A stretch of 64,000 nt of DNA from assembly GCA_027487485.1 (NCBI GenBank), contig JAIYDN010000010.1, forward strand, positions 62,001 through 126,000, given 5' to 3'. This document shows, piece after piece, positions 6,693 to 16,374 of the stretch. This DNA comes from Planctomycetaceae bacterium. Lineage in GTDB: Bacteria > Planctomycetota > Planctomycetia > Pirellulales > Pirellulaceae. The translations under genes were made by a program, and so were the position numbers. The notes beneath the pieces are model-generated. The model did not search any database and was not told where the DNA came from. It saw only the letters and a program-made list of their open reading frames with translations. The stretch's first letter is position 1. Each line of letters begins with the position of its first letter.

Positions 6693-9268
6693 TGATTGAA
6701 CAAGAACTCTCGCGACGTCATCAAGCTCCAAAGCAAGTCTTCAACGACCGTTCGCTTTTCAGACTCTGGTGCTGAATGCAATTCCTGCACCATCGACTCA
6801 AGTTCATTTGGCGTTGGGTAACGGGCGAGACAGCGAAGATACGCTGACGTCACAAGTCCGCCATGGTTGCCAGGAAAAGTTGTCATCAGCTGATCCACCA
6901 CGCTGCCGTCGCCGGATAGTTTGCTGTTGAGAGTATCCCCGTTACTCAGGTTCAAAACTTGAATAATACTTGGTTCATCGCTTCGTTCGCATTCGCAGGT
7001 GATTCTGCGTTGGTTACGTCCAAACGTCTTTAGGAAATTGCTTTCGACGCTCGAATCGAACAATTGGATTGCACGAGTCCCTTTTGCATAAAAGGTGGTG
7101 GGGCGCTTATCCCCACCTAGAAACGCAACCTTATCAAAAACGGTTGGTACTTCCGATACAGAAGAAATGGCATCATGAATCACCTCGGCCATCAGTCGTT
7201 TCGGATAGTAATGCGAGAAGTACTTTTTGTCAGCTTTGTTGGATTCCGAGGTATTGCTACTTCGTTGATACGTTTGAGAATTCATGATCAAACGCATTAG
7301 CTCCTTTAGGTTGTATTTCTCTTTGATCAAATGGTCGCCTAGATCTTGGAGCAATTCCGAATTGCTTGCTGGATTGCTCAATCGAAGATCATCGACAGGA
7401 TTGACGATTCCAACCCCCATGAAAGCGGCCCAAACTCGATTGACGATGGCACGGGTAAAATAGGGGTTCTCGGGGGCGGTCAGCCAGTCAGCCAAATATT
7501 CACGACGGTCGTTGGGCGCATTGATATCCAGTGGTAACGCATCCAATGGAGCGGGCAACTGAGGTTTTCCACGGAGCGGCTGAATGAGATCACCACGATC
7601 TAGGACAAGCAAGGTGCGTGCAGAATCAGCATCGCGAACTTCACCGCCCCATCCTTTAGCTCGGACGCGGGCGAACAAATTCGCCATGGCATAGTATTGA
7701 TCATTGGTCCACTTTTCGAGTGGATGGTTATGGCACTTGGCGCATCCGATCGAAAGTCCTAGGAACGCTTGGCAAACGTTCTCCGTCATGCTCTCAGGAT
7801 CTTGGTTGATTGCATAAAAGTTGGTCGCACCATTTTCAAGAGCCTCGCCACGGGCTGTCACAATCTCGCGAACAAATTGATCCCATGGTGTATTCTTTTG
7901 AACATGGTTTCGGATCCAACCATAGTATGCTTTGATACCATCCGCACGTAGCAAATTGCTATTGAGCATCAGCAAATCCGACCATCGATAGGTCCAGTAG
8001 TCGACATACTCTGGCGAATCGAGCAAGTGATCGATCCAGCGACTACGTTTGTCTGAGGCGGTATCTTGAAGGAATGCGACCACCTGTTGTTCAGTTGGCA
8101 GAGTGCCCGTTGCGTCCAAGGAAGTGCGACGAATAAACTCGGCATCGCTGCATGTTTGACTGGCCTCTAAGCCAAGCGATTCCAGTTTTTCAGAGACACG
8201 AAGATCGATCCGGTTTGCTCCTTCCATTGACAATGTCTTGGAAGCTACTTTCTCAGAAAATGGAACACTTAGGCGAGACGTGACAATTCGACTTGCAAAC
8301 CAAGCGTTGATTGCGCCTTCACCAGCTCCCACGATCGTTGCCACGCCATGCTCGTCGACGGTAGCGATCGATTCGTCAGTCGCCGTGAACTTTGCCCAAT
8401 GGGTGACATCTTCGATTCGGCCATTGGAGTAATGAGCCAGAACGATGAGGGGTTGAATCTGATTCTTTTCGAGCCGAATGGACTCCGGCAGAATCTCCAG
8501 GTGTTCCAGCGTTGGGTCCGAAGGTAGAGGACCGGCAGCCCCTTTTGCGATCCAGGCTGCAAGCGTTGCATAATCGGTGGAATCAGCTTGCAATCGAACG
8601 CCTCCTTTGTGCTCGATTGCACCACTGGGCTTCAGCAATAACAATGACTTTGCGGGCTCGTCCCGTTCGATGCGACGTCCTCGATCTTGTCGAGTTAAAT
8701 TGAAGTGATCTGATGCGGGGTCATACCCTCGCAATGACAGGCGAAAACCACCCTTTCCAGCCAATGCGCCATGACAAGCCCCCATGTTGCATCCATTCTT
8801 AGCAAGAATCGATTGCACATGGTTATTGAATTCGATCGGAGCAGGAACTTCGACCTGAGAGCATTCAATCATCGCGGTTGCTTGGAAGCTCTGCCCACCT
8901 TCGGAGGCAACTTGAACCAAAAGCTCGGTCTGTCCTGAGCGCATGGCTCTAACAACCAATGTATGTGTACCAGAAACTTTCTCTACGCTCGCAACATTTG
9001 CATCGAGCATGACAAGGGTCGGCTCGACATCCAACGCTCGCATGGTCGTCACACCCGTTTTTGCCTCCGAAACCCACTGGATGGTAACATGCTGAAAGCT
9101 TCCCGCGTTGGTCAACTTAATTGTACTTGGGAACAGTTGAATTCCCGTCGGGTTCGACGACTGCCCCGAAGCAATAGGCCCACAATAGCAGCCAAGTGCG
9201 ATCATCCAAATACAAAACTTTGCCACCGTACCAAAAGGACGCGTCATGAGTTCGATGGGGCTTAACAT
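6689..9268 (-). CDS. DUF1549/DUF1553 planctomycete protein with haem-type motifs and Ig-like domains
   Basis: An exported protein of about 859 aa, of the large planctomycete family that combines a cytochrome-c-like region with DUF1549 and DUF1553; its biochemical role is not established. I chose the ATG at 9268, which begins a signal peptide (hydrophobic stretch FCIWMIALGCYCG); a longer frame to 9355 would overlap the divergent aminotransferase leader, and an in-frame ATG at 9247 is also possible. In order: an Ig-like N-terminal region, the motif CNMGACHG (CxxxxCH, PSCyt1-like), a second Ig-like (Big_2) segment with ATVDEHGVATIVGAG, DUF1549 containing SIGCAKCHNHP (CxxCH, candidate c-haem site) and DUF1553 with AIVNRVWAAFMG. 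Unlike most relatives it has no DUF1501 gene beside it. Confidence 0.92.
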   Translation of the reverse strand: MLSPIELMTRPFGTVAKFCIWMIALGCYCGPIASGQSSNPTGIQLFPSTIKLTNAGSFQHVTIQWVSEAKTGVTTMRALDVEPTLVMLDANVASVEKVSGTHTLVVRAMRSGQTELLVQVASEGGQSFQATAMIECSQVEVPAPIEFNNHVQSILAKNGCNMGACHGALAGKGGFRLSLRGYDPASDHFNLTRQDRGRRIERDEPAKSLLLLKPSGAIEHKGGVRLQADSTDYATLAAWIAKGAAGPLPSDPTLEHLEILPESIRLEKNQIQPLIVLAHYSNGRIEDVTHWAKFTATDESIATVDEHGVATIVGAGEGAINAWFASRIVTSRLSVPFSEKVASKTLSMEGANRIDLRVSEKLESLGLEASQTCSDAEFIRRTSLDATGTLPTEQQVVAFLQDTASDKRSRWIDHLLDSPEYVDYWTYRWSDLLMLNSNLLRADGIKAYYGWIRNHVQKNTPWDQFVREIVTARGEALENGATNFYAINQDPESMTENVCQAFLGLSIGCAKCHNHPLEKWTNDQYYAMANLFARVRAKGWGGEVRDADSARTLLVLDRGDLIQPLRGKPQLPAPLDALPLDINAPNDRREYLADWLTAPENPYFTRAIVNRVWAAFMGVGIVNPVDDLRLSNPASNSELLQDLGDHLIKEKYNLKELMRLIMNSQTYQRSSNTSESNKADKKYFSHYYPKRLMAEVIHDAISSVSEVPTVFDKVAFLGGDKRPTTFYAKGTRAIQLFDSSVESNFLKTFGRNQRRITCECERSDEPSIIQVLNLSNGDTLNSKLSGDGSVVDQLMTTFPGNHGGLVTSAYLRCLARYPTPNELESMVQELHSAPESEKRTVVEDLLWSLMTSREFLFNH

Positions 9269-9397
9269 AATTAGTTCGCAGGGTCTCAGAGTGGAATGAG
9301 GCTGGAGTAAGCCAGGAGGGTCTGCTATTTTACAGCATCCAAGTTTCCTTTGCACCCACCCGGTGTCGGTCTATCGAAAGCAAAAGTATTTCCGCTC

Positions 9398-10531
9398 ATG
9401 ACTAGTTCATCCGCCAATGCGTCATCCCCGAGATCTTGGGTATCCGATCGTTCCCTTGCGTTTGATTCCAGTGGGATTCGCAAGGTACTTGAGATGGCTT
9501 CGACGATGAAGAACCCTATCAACTTGTCGATTGGGCAACCCGATTTTGATGTCCCTGATCCGATCAAGAAAGCGAGCATTGAAGCGATTGAGCAAGGAAA
9601 AAATGCGTATTCGATGACACAAGGGATCGCTCCTTTGCGAGAACGCATTCAAGCGGACATCGATCGTCGATTTCAACATCCTGACCGCCAGGTATACATC
9701 AGTTCTGGCACCAGTGGTGGGCTGGTTCTGTCGATGTTAGCAATGGTGAACCCCGGAGACGAAGTCATCGTCTTTGATCCTTATTTTGTGATGTATGTTC
9801 CTTTGATTCAATTGGTAGGAGGAGTTCCGATACTGATCGATACTTATCCTGACTTTCGAATCGATCTTGAAAAGGTGCGCAGCGCGATCACCAGCAAGAC
9901 CAAGCTGGTGTTGTTCAATAGTCCCGGAAATCCAACTGGCGTTACGGCCAATCTTGACGAGATTGAGGGCTTAGCTCGACTATGCCAAGAGAAGGGTATC
10001 GCGCTGATCTCTGATGAAATCTACAGCGGTTTTCATTTCGATGGAGCGATGCGATCCCCTGCCGAATTTAATCCCGACACGATTGTCATCGATGGTTTTT
10101 CCAAAAGCCACGCGATGACTGGTTGGCGACTGGGTTACGTGCACGGCCCCAAAGAAATCATTCAAACGATGATAAAGCTGCAACAATATTCGTTTGTCTG
10201 TGCCCCGACTCCACTGCAATGGGGCGCAATGGCTGCCTTGGATTATGACATGACCCAGCATTACAGCGATTACGCCAAAAAGCGGGATCGAATTGTCGCT
10301 GGATTGCGAGGGTATTATGAATTCACCGAACCAGGGGGGGCCTTTTACATTTTCCCGAAAGTGCCTTCAGGTACAGGAACGGATTTTGTACAGCGTGCAA
10401 TTGAAAACGAGCTGTTGATCATACCTGGCAAGATCTTTTCGGCACGCGATACTCACTTTCGCGTCTCCTTTGCAGCCTCCGATGCCACACTAGATCGCGG
10501 CATTGAAGTGTTGCGAAAACTCGCTACTTAG
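9398..10531 (+). CDS. PLP-dependent class I/II aminotransferase (aspartate-aminotransferase-like)
   Basis: A 377-aa fold-type I aminotransferase, a cytoplasmic enzyme that moves amino groups between amino acids and keto acids using pyridoxal phosphate. Key residues: the NLSIGQPDFDVP start (43-53), substrate/phosphate loop SGTSGG (103-108), NSPGNPTG (N178), D206 and Y209 in SDEIYSG, the PLP lysine K236 in GFSKSHAMTG, and R244. Length fits the aspartate/aromatic aminotransferase subfamily I-gamma, but the exact substrate is not shown. Start: ATG at 9398; an in-frame upstream ATG at 9350 would add 16 unlikely residues and overlap the divergent gene. The 129-bp gap between the two ATGs should contain both promoters. 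Confidence 0.93.
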   Translation: MTSSSANASSPRSWVSDRSLAFDSSGIRKVLEMASTMKNPINLSIGQPDFDVPDPIKKASIEAIEQGKNAYSMTQGIAPLRERIQADIDRRFQHPDRQVYISSGTSGGLVLSMLAMVNPGDEVIVFDPYFVMYVPLIQLVGGVPILIDTYPDFRIDLEKVRSAITSKTKLVLFNSPGNPTGVTANLDEIEGLARLCQEKGIALISDEIYSGFHFDGAMRSPAEFNPDTIVIDGFSKSHAMTGWRLGYVHGPKEIIQTMIKLQQYSFVCAPTPLQWGAMAALDYDMTQHYSDYAKKRDRIVAGLRGYYEFTEPGGAFYIFPKVPSGTGTDFVQRAIENELLIIPGKIFSARDTHFRVSFAASDATLDRGIEVLRKLAT

Positions 10532-11615
10532 TTTCGCGTAGTTTTTTGAGCCAGTGATGCAAATCTGCTGGCCAAGGCATTTTGAACGAAAGCGGTTCAT
10601 CAGAAATCGGATGTTTCAATTCCAGAGTCGCTGAATGCAAGGCTTGCCTTGGGGCTTGGCTGTTGTCTTCCACCTTGATCCCGTCGATAGTTCGGTTGTA
10701 GATCGCGTCTCCACAGAGCATGTGCCCCAATTCCGACAGGTGAATTCGAATCTGATGGGTTCGGCCTGTTTCGAGGGTGCATTCGATCATGGAATATGCC
10801 CCAATCCGCTCGATAGGCTTCATGTGGGTTATTGCCCGCTGAGCCGTGGGGTCGTCTTTTCTGTCAGCAGGTTGCGATCCGCGGCGTCCATCACCTCGAT
10901 CGCGCACCAAGATGTTATCAAAGGTTTGCGCGGCGGGATGTCCATGAACGACCGCATGATACTTTCGAACCACTTCATGGTTTCGAAAACGGATCCCTAG
11001 TTCTTTGGCGATGGAAGGGGTTCTCGCAAACAGCATCAAGCCGCTTGTGTCCCGATCGAGACGGTGAACAGCGAAAACCTCGAATTTCTTGAGTCGAAAG
11101 TTGCGTTGGCGTTGGGCATCTTGAGCCGACAGACGGCCCTTGGTCTTTTTATTGACTCCCTTGGGCCCCAGCTGCATCTCACGTTCTGCGAGCTTCGACT
11201 TGGAGTAAAAGTGCTTCTCGAGCGCTTCCGGTAGTAGCTCTTCCAGAGTCGGTTGAAGCTGCTTTCGTTTTTTCGGGAGATTGCGTTCTTCGAAATGACG
11301 GGTTGAAGTAACACCGGGCGGTTTTTCAACGACTACAAAAAAATCATCAACGTACGCAAACTTCACAGCTGTAGGTTGAACGGGCTTTGGCAGGGATTCG
11401 TTCCAAAGCTTGATAACATCTTTTTGAGTGACTTTGCGAGCTTGATCGAGGCAAAGATTACCGTTGACCTGCACGCGTCGTTTGAGAATAGCTTCGCGAG
11501 TTTGCCCCCAGGACCATTGAGCCATTCGGTTCTTGATCACCGCTCCCAATGTTTGCCCGGTATCATCTTCCGAGAGATGAAAAACCTGAAAGGGAGCAGA
11601 TGGTACTTTGGTCAT
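10524..11615 (-). CDS. RluA-family RNA pseudouridine synthase
   Basis: A 363-aa pseudouridine synthase that isomerises uridines in rRNA or tRNA. The N-terminal S4 RNA-binding domain covers about residues 18-75 (TREAILKRRVQVNG). The catalytic motif is HRLDRDTSG with the active-site Asp at 187, and the later signature GRTHQIRIHLSELGH is intact. Between about residues 108 and 178, ahead of the catalytic motif, is a Lys/Arg-rich insertion that typical RluA enzymes lack, so the protein is about 50 residues longer than usual. The target nucleotide cannot be read from the sequence. The 3' end overlaps the convergent aminotransferase by 8 nt. Confidence 0.93.
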   Translation of the reverse strand: MTKVPSAPFQVFHLSEDDTGQTLGAVIKNRMAQWSWGQTREAILKRRVQVNGNLCLDQARKVTQKDVIKLWNESLPKPVQPTAVKFAYVDDFFVVVEKPPGVTSTRHFEERNLPKKRKQLQPTLEELLPEALEKHFYSKSKLAEREMQLGPKGVNKKTKGRLSAQDAQRQRNFRLKKFEVFAVHRLDRDTSGLMLFARTPSIAKELGIRFRNHEVVRKYHAVVHGHPAAQTFDNILVRDRGDGRRGSQPADRKDDPTAQRAITHMKPIERIGAYSMIECTLETGRTHQIRIHLSELGHMLCGDAIYNRTIDGIKVEDNSQAPRQALHSATLELKHPISDEPLSFKMPWPADLHHWLKKLRETK

Positions 11616-11630
11616 AGGTAGTACTACTGG

Positions 11631-13037
11631 CTATTGCCAGACACGATCTTCGTTTGTCCAAGTGGAAGCGGCGTCCATTCCGGCAGCAACTGAATCGTTG
11701 ACTTTGGTGACACTTGCTGTTTGCCAGGAATCAACCAGAACTCCACCGCTGGCGGTCACGACCCAACCTTGAACGGTTTGAATGAAACTGCACTGGGGAT
11801 CAAGCGACTTCGCGACATCGCATTTTGGAAGTTCGATTCGCGAGCTGTCACCAACGATTGCCGCAAGGTCACACTTTGCGAGCGATTGCAGATCTTGCGA
11901 TTCGATGATAGCGGCAACCAAGCAAAGATCCATCACATTGCGAAGTTCGCCAAATACAGGGTCGGCAACAGCCAATTCATCCATCTTCTTGGTGAAAGTT
12001 TCGGCCCAACGTTTGGCTTGCTTGTCTGCTTTGCCTGTTTGCTTGTAGGTTCCGTCCGCAGCGATTTGTTCTTGTTCCGTAAGTGTCTTGATGCCAGGAC
12101 CACTGATTTTCCAAGCTTTGCGATCAGCACTGTGCTCGATGGCGGAGTAATCGCAAGCCATCCACCAGCGGGACTGGAGTTGAGAAACAGCGGACTGATT
12201 GCTGATCATTTCGATGTAGCTTGGCAGGCCCTTCACGGGAGCTTTGGCTAGGTTCATTCCGTAAAGTTTCATTCGGTAGTCCGCAGCCAAGATAACGCGA
12301 GCCATGTGGCTGTCGGCAGCGAGTCCTTCCAGCTTGATCTGTTGAGGACCGAATGCTTCTTTCATAGCGGGTTCTAGTGACTTTGGATTGATGTTCGAAT
12401 TCAAGCGAGCTTGCTTTAGCAGTCGCTCTAGGTTCAGAACGCCTTGCTCGGTAGGTTCGATCGACACCGAGATGCCGGTGGTTCGAGCGTTGTGTACCGT
12501 CTTCAAAGCGCACAGCAAGTCTTCAAGATAAACAATAGGTCGGCCGCTCTTGACCCCGACGACAGAACCGTTCAAGCCGGTTGTCCAAGGTTCCGAGGGG
12601 CCAGCCAGAACGATATCGTTTCGTTCTGGGTAAACAAATACATTTTCAATTCGAGTTAAGCCACCTAGAAACAAAACCTCTTCGGGTAGTTTTTCGTTGT
12701 TCTCGATACTTGCAAGAACCAACTTTTGGAGATTTTTGAGAGAAATAAGTCGGCGTTGAGCTGGTTGCTTCAAATCCCCTTCCGCACCGATTAAATTGGC
12801 ACGCATGGTGGCCAACGCTTCTTGTTGCTCTTCGGCCGAAACGGTTTTCAGAACGCCTTCTGGGGAAATGCTGACACCGCCGACGACTCGCTGGACTCCA
12901 AATCCGCCAAGTTGACCGTAGGCATTGGACTCAAGAAGGCCCAGGCTGGATCCGGCAGCCGCGACCAGGGCGATCGAAAGTTTTAGTCTGGAAATGCAGC
13001 CCGCAATCCCATTCAAGCTCAAACCTCGAAAACACAT
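11631..13037 (-). CDS. DUF1598 exported planctomycete protein
   Basis: A protein of about 468 aa that resembles DUF1598, a family I know from planctomycetes without an assigned function. The chosen ATG at 13037 has GGAG upstream and opens a signal peptide (LKLSIALVAAAGSSLGLL, then cleavage after NAYG), so the product is probably periplasmic or surface-associated. Family features seen are the GVSISPEGVLKTV segment soon after the signal, repeated short beta-like units, and a stretch naming conserved motifs VVGVKSGRPIVYLEDLLCALKT. No catalytic motif or membrane anchor is recognisable. It is separated by only 15 nt from the downstream pseudouridine synthase gene, so the two may be co-transcribed. 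Ten extra residues are possible with the ATG at 13067. Confidence 0.8.
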   Translation of the reverse strand: MCFRGLSLNGIAGCISRLKLSIALVAAAGSSLGLLESNAYGQLGGFGVQRVVGGVSISPEGVLKTVSAEEQQEALATMRANLIGAEGDLKQPAQRRLISLKNLQKLVLASIENNEKLPEEVLFLGGLTRIENVFVYPERNDIVLAGPSEPWTTGLNGSVVGVKSGRPIVYLEDLLCALKTVHNARTTGISVSIEPTEQGVLNLERLLKQARLNSNINPKSLEPAMKEAFGPQQIKLEGLAADSHMARVILAADYRMKLYGMNLAKAPVKGLPSYIEMISNQSAVSQLQSRWWMACDYSAIEHSADRKAWKISGPGIKTLTEQEQIAADGTYKQTGKADKQAKRWAETFTKKMDELAVADPVFGELRNVMDLCLVAAIIESQDLQSLAKCDLAAIVGDSSRIELPKCDVAKSLDPQCSFIQTVQGWVVTASGGVLVDSWQTASVTKVNDSVAAGMDAASTWTNEDRVWQ

Positions 13038-13236
13038 AATCGAAACTCCGAAACAAAGTGATGACAAAATTTTGCGACGAGAAACAGTACGAAGCGACCT
13101 TAACGAGCAGACTCAACGGTATCTTATGTCGTGTAGCCTTCCTCTATTGTGCCACACAGATACCTAGTTGTTCCAGCGTCGAGTTGATCGAATCTTCAAA
13201 ATACTTCTGATCTAGAGTAATTTCCGCCGCCACCCG

Positions 13237-15327
13237 ATGCAACCAAACAATTTGTCTGCTTACCTCATTATTCGACAAGGAACCCGCTGGACGGACGTTT
13301 TTCGTCTGGACCCGGGGCGTTCGCTGATTGTTGGCCGAGCTTCGTCCAATGAAATTCCCGTAGCCGACGAACGATCCAGCAGGCGTCATGCGGAGATATT
13401 TTTCGAAGACGGAACCTGGAAAGTTCGGGATTTGGGCTCTCGCAACGGGACTTTTGTTGACGGAATCAAGCTTGAAAGCTCAAAAGCTCTCGTTGCCGGG
13501 AGTCAAATCACCGTTGCATCTTGCCGAATGACTTTTGCAAATTCGCTGGAAGAAGTCGTTCCTCCGGTGGAATCCGAAGATTCTGCACCTCAGTCGACCT
13601 CGCATACACGGGCAGAGATTCCGGCAATCACCCATCGTCAGTCCAAATCCTCCATTCTGGATCCAGCCCAGTTTTCGAGCGGAACTCACCGCGAGGCGCA
13701 TTCCGCGCGATCGGCAACTTCCTCGCAATCGGTAACAACCAGCCCATCGGCACAATCACAGAACTTTACACCAACGGCAAGCACGGCGATGGCGGCCGAA
13801 TTGTTGCAATTGGCCTATGAAGTTGCCAGGGAATCCACCGTCCAAGCTGCTTGCGAGCTTGCCTTAAGCCGTCTTCTTCTTGCCACGGAGTGTCATTCCG
13901 GAGGCATCCTTAAGTTGGAGCCCGAGACAACAGGCGCCTCCAACTGCACCGTGCTTGCGGCATTGCAAAAAAGCGGCAAGGCCTATCATCCGGTCGGGGA
14001 GACATTGGCCGCCAGTGTTCTGCGGGACAACACAGCGGTACTGGCCAGGAATCTGTTGGCGGATAGTCAAGCCATTGGCGGAAGCAATGTGCCAACCCGT
14101 GAAATGTCGTCCCCTGCCAAGCTGCAGGCCAGCCATCTATTGACGACAACCAGTGTCATCCTTGCTCCGATGCGTGTCGCGGAAAAAACGATTGGTTTCG
14201 TTCATCTCTACACGCGTGTGGATGAACCTGAACTGACGGCGGAGCATTTGGAAATAGCCCTTGCTGTTGCAGATGTCTTGGCAGTGACGCTCGAAAACAT
14301 CCAACGTCAACAATCGCTAGAGGTTAAACTAAAAACGTCTCGGTCACGCATCCATGAACTGGAACAACAGCTGGGGCAAACTTCCGAATGGATTGGACCA
14401 TCCCTGGCATTGAAGCAATTGCGAGAGCAATCGCAACGCGTTGGACCAACTCATGCGACGGTTTTGATCCGAGGCGAAAGCGGATCAGGAAAAGAGCTAG
14501 TCGCAAGAGCCATTCACGATTTCAGCCCGCGAGCGAACGGCCCCTTTGTTGCGTTGAACTGCGCCGCGTTGACAGCTACGCTTCTGGAGAGTGAATTGTT
14601 CGGGCATGAAAAAGGATCCTTTACTGGAGCAACCGAACGCAAACTAGGCAAGTTCGAACAAGCCAACGGCGGCACCATCATGTTGGACGAGCTAGGTGAA
14701 ATGAGTCTAGAGATCCAAGCAAAATTTTTGCGAGTGCTGGAAGGTAAGTCCTTCGAACGAGTCGGCGGCAGCAAGCCGATTCAAGTGGATGTTCGCGTCG
14801 TAGCTGCGACCAATCGAGATCTTGAGCAAGCAGTCGAAGAAGGAAACTTTCGATCTGATCTTTATTTTCGGTTACGAGTGATAGAGTTGCGAGTGCCCTC
14901 ACTTCGACAACGCCCCGACGACATACTGCCATTAGCAGATTATTTCTTGAGTCAATTCCGAAGCCGTTCTGGACACGGCCCATCGGGTTTTAGCGAACGT
15001 TCGCAACTTGCCATGAAAGAATACCATTGGCCCGGCAACGTCAGGGAGTTGCGAAATTGCGTCGAACGTGCATTTGTGTTGGCGACGGGTGAACTTGCGG
15101 AACCTGAGGACTTGGCACTGTCGTATTTGAAACTACCAAACCAACCAACCGAATCGGGGGGACCAGCGCCACCCCAAGGCTATCAGGAAAAAACAATTGA
15201 TGCACTGGAGCAAGAGCATATCCATGCAACCTTGGAGTATACCAACGGGCAAAAGAATCGAGCCGCTGCAATCCTTGGGATTGAACGCTCGACACTTGAT
15301 CGAAAGCTAAAGCGTTTCCAATCCTAG
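13237..15327 (+). CDS. FHA-GAF-sigma54 transcriptional activator
   Basis: A 696-aa sigma-54-dependent enhancer-binding protein with an unusual sensory part. Residues about 20-95 form an FHA domain ([32 protein letters not shown]), which binds phosphothreonine. A Ser/Thr-rich linker leads to a GAF domain (about 180-350) and a short coiled coil. The AAA+ core has Walker A GESGSGKE (about 412-419), a GSFTGA loop (usual form GAFTGA; about 459-464) that should contact sigma-54, and Walker B IMLDELGE (about 481-488). The C terminus (about 655-696) is a Fis-type helix-turn-helix. The FHA domain implies control by a Ser/Thr kinase rather than by Asp phosphorylation. MoxR and histidine kinase genes follow on the same strand. 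Confidence 0.95.
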   Translation: MQPNNLSAYLIIRQGTRWTDVFRLDPGRSLIVGRASSNEIPVADERSSRRHAEIFFEDGTWKVRDLGSRNGTFVDGIKLESSKALVAGSQITVASCRMTFANSLEEVVPPVESEDSAPQSTSHTRAEIPAITHRQSKSSILDPAQFSSGTHREAHSARSATSSQSVTTSPSAQSQNFTPTASTAMAAELLQLAYEVARESTVQAACELALSRLLLATECHSGGILKLEPETTGASNCTVLAALQKSGKAYHPVGETLAASVLRDNTAVLARNLLADSQAIGGSNVPTREMSSPAKLQASHLLTTTSVILAPMRVAEKTIGFVHLYTRVDEPELTAEHLEIALAVADVLAVTLENIQRQQSLEVKLKTSRSRIHELEQQLGQTSEWIGPSLALKQLREQSQRVGPTHATVLIRGESGSGKELVARAIHDFSPRANGPFVALNCAALTATLLESELFGHEKGSFTGATERKLGKFEQANGGTIMLDELGEMSLEIQAKFLRVLEGKSFERVGGSKPIQVDVRVVAATNRDLEQAVEEGNFRSDLYFRLRVIELRVPSLRQRPDDILPLADYFLSQFRSRSGHGPSGFSERSQLAMKEYHWPGNVRELRNCVERAFVLATGELAEPEDLALSYLKLPNQPTESGGPAPPQGYQEKTIDALEQEHIHATLEYTNGQKNRAAAILGIERSTLDRKLKRFQS

Positions 15328-15351
15328 CTGACAACTTAGAATGTTTCCTTC

Positions 15352-16308
15352 ATGTCACAATTAGTTCACGAATCCTCCAAGAAGATCATTGCGAATATCG
15401 AAAAGGTCATTGTTGGCAAACGCAAGCAATTGATTCTATCGCTTGTGTCTTGGTTTTCTGGAGGGCATCTTTTATTGGAGGATGTGCCTGGGGTTGCCAA
15501 AACCATGCTGGCTCGAGCGATGGCCGCAAGCGTCGGCTGTACCTTCAAGCGCGTGCAATGCACACCGGATTTGCTGCCCAGTGACATCACCGGTGCATCG
15601 ATCTTCAATCAGCAGAAATGCGAGTTTGAGTTTCGGCCAGGCCCGTTGTTTACTAACATCTTACTAGCGGATGAAATCAATCGGACAACGCCGCGAGCGC
15701 AATCAGCCTTGCTGGAGGCGATGGCAGAAGCGTGTGCAACCATCGACGGAGTCACTCATCATCTGCCCAAACCTTTCTTGGTGATAGCCACTCAGAACCC
15801 GATCGATCATGAAGGAACGTTCCCGCTTCCAGAAGCCCAACTAGATCGATTCTTTATGAAGCTGTCGCTAGGTTACCCATCGCTGGATGAGGAACTGAAG
15901 TTGTTGCAACTTTTGGAGCGAGAGCATCCCATCCAAAGCTTGGGCAGTGTCGTTAGCGCCGAAGAGATAATGCAAGTCCAATCGCTGGTCAAGCAAGTCT
16001 ATGTCGATCCCAAAGTACGTCAGTATATGCTGCAAATCATTCACGAGACCCGCTCCCACTCGGACCTCGCTTTAGGCGCGGGGCCCAGGGCCACTATCGC
16101 TGTCTTCCGAGCTTCTCAGGCAATGGCTGCTATTCGCGGTCGATCGTTTGTACAGCCTGATGACGTCAAGAAGATTTTGACTCCTGTGATGGCCCATCGA
16201 TTGATCCTTCGTCCGGAGAGCCGATTACGACGCATGACAGGCGAGCAAATACTCGACAGTATCGTTGCGGAGATCGCAGTTCCGACGTTGGAAGAGAATC
16301 GCACGTAG
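15352..16308 (+). CDS. MoxR-family AAA+ ATPase
   Basis: A 318-aa MoxR-type ATPase, a chaperone-like AAA+ protein that usually matures metal enzymes or vWA-containing complexes. Features: Walker A LLEDVPGVAKTMLARA (about 38-53, the GVAKT form typical of MoxR), the FKRVQCTPDLLPSDITG segment, Walker B NILLADEINRTTPRAQSALLEAM, and sensor 1 FLVIATQNPIDHEGTFPLPEAQLDRF. Length is normal. It starts 24 nt after the sigma-54 activator gene and is followed 66 nt later by the hybrid kinase. Family members normally sit with DUF58 and vWA genes; none are adjacent here, although vWA genes occur further on at 24907 and 28970. Confidence 0.95.
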   Translation: MSQLVHESSKKIIANIEKVIVGKRKQLILSLVSWFSGGHLLLEDVPGVAKTMLARAMAASVGCTFKRVQCTPDLLPSDITGASIFNQQKCEFEFRPGPLFTNILLADEINRTTPRAQSALLEAMAEACATIDGVTHHLPKPFLVIATQNPIDHEGTFPLPEAQLDRFFMKLSLGYPSLDEELKLLQLLEREHPIQSLGSVVSAEEIMQVQSLVKQVYVDPKVRQYMLQIIHETRSHSDLALGAGPRATIAVFRASQAMAAIRGRSFVQPDDVKKILTPVMAHRLILRPESRLRRMTGEQILDSIVAEIAVPTLEENRT

Positions 16309-16374
16309 CCCGCGGAATCACATAGCAGCAAGAAGACAAGCTTAGCCAGACGAAATCCTTCGAACCGAGACATC

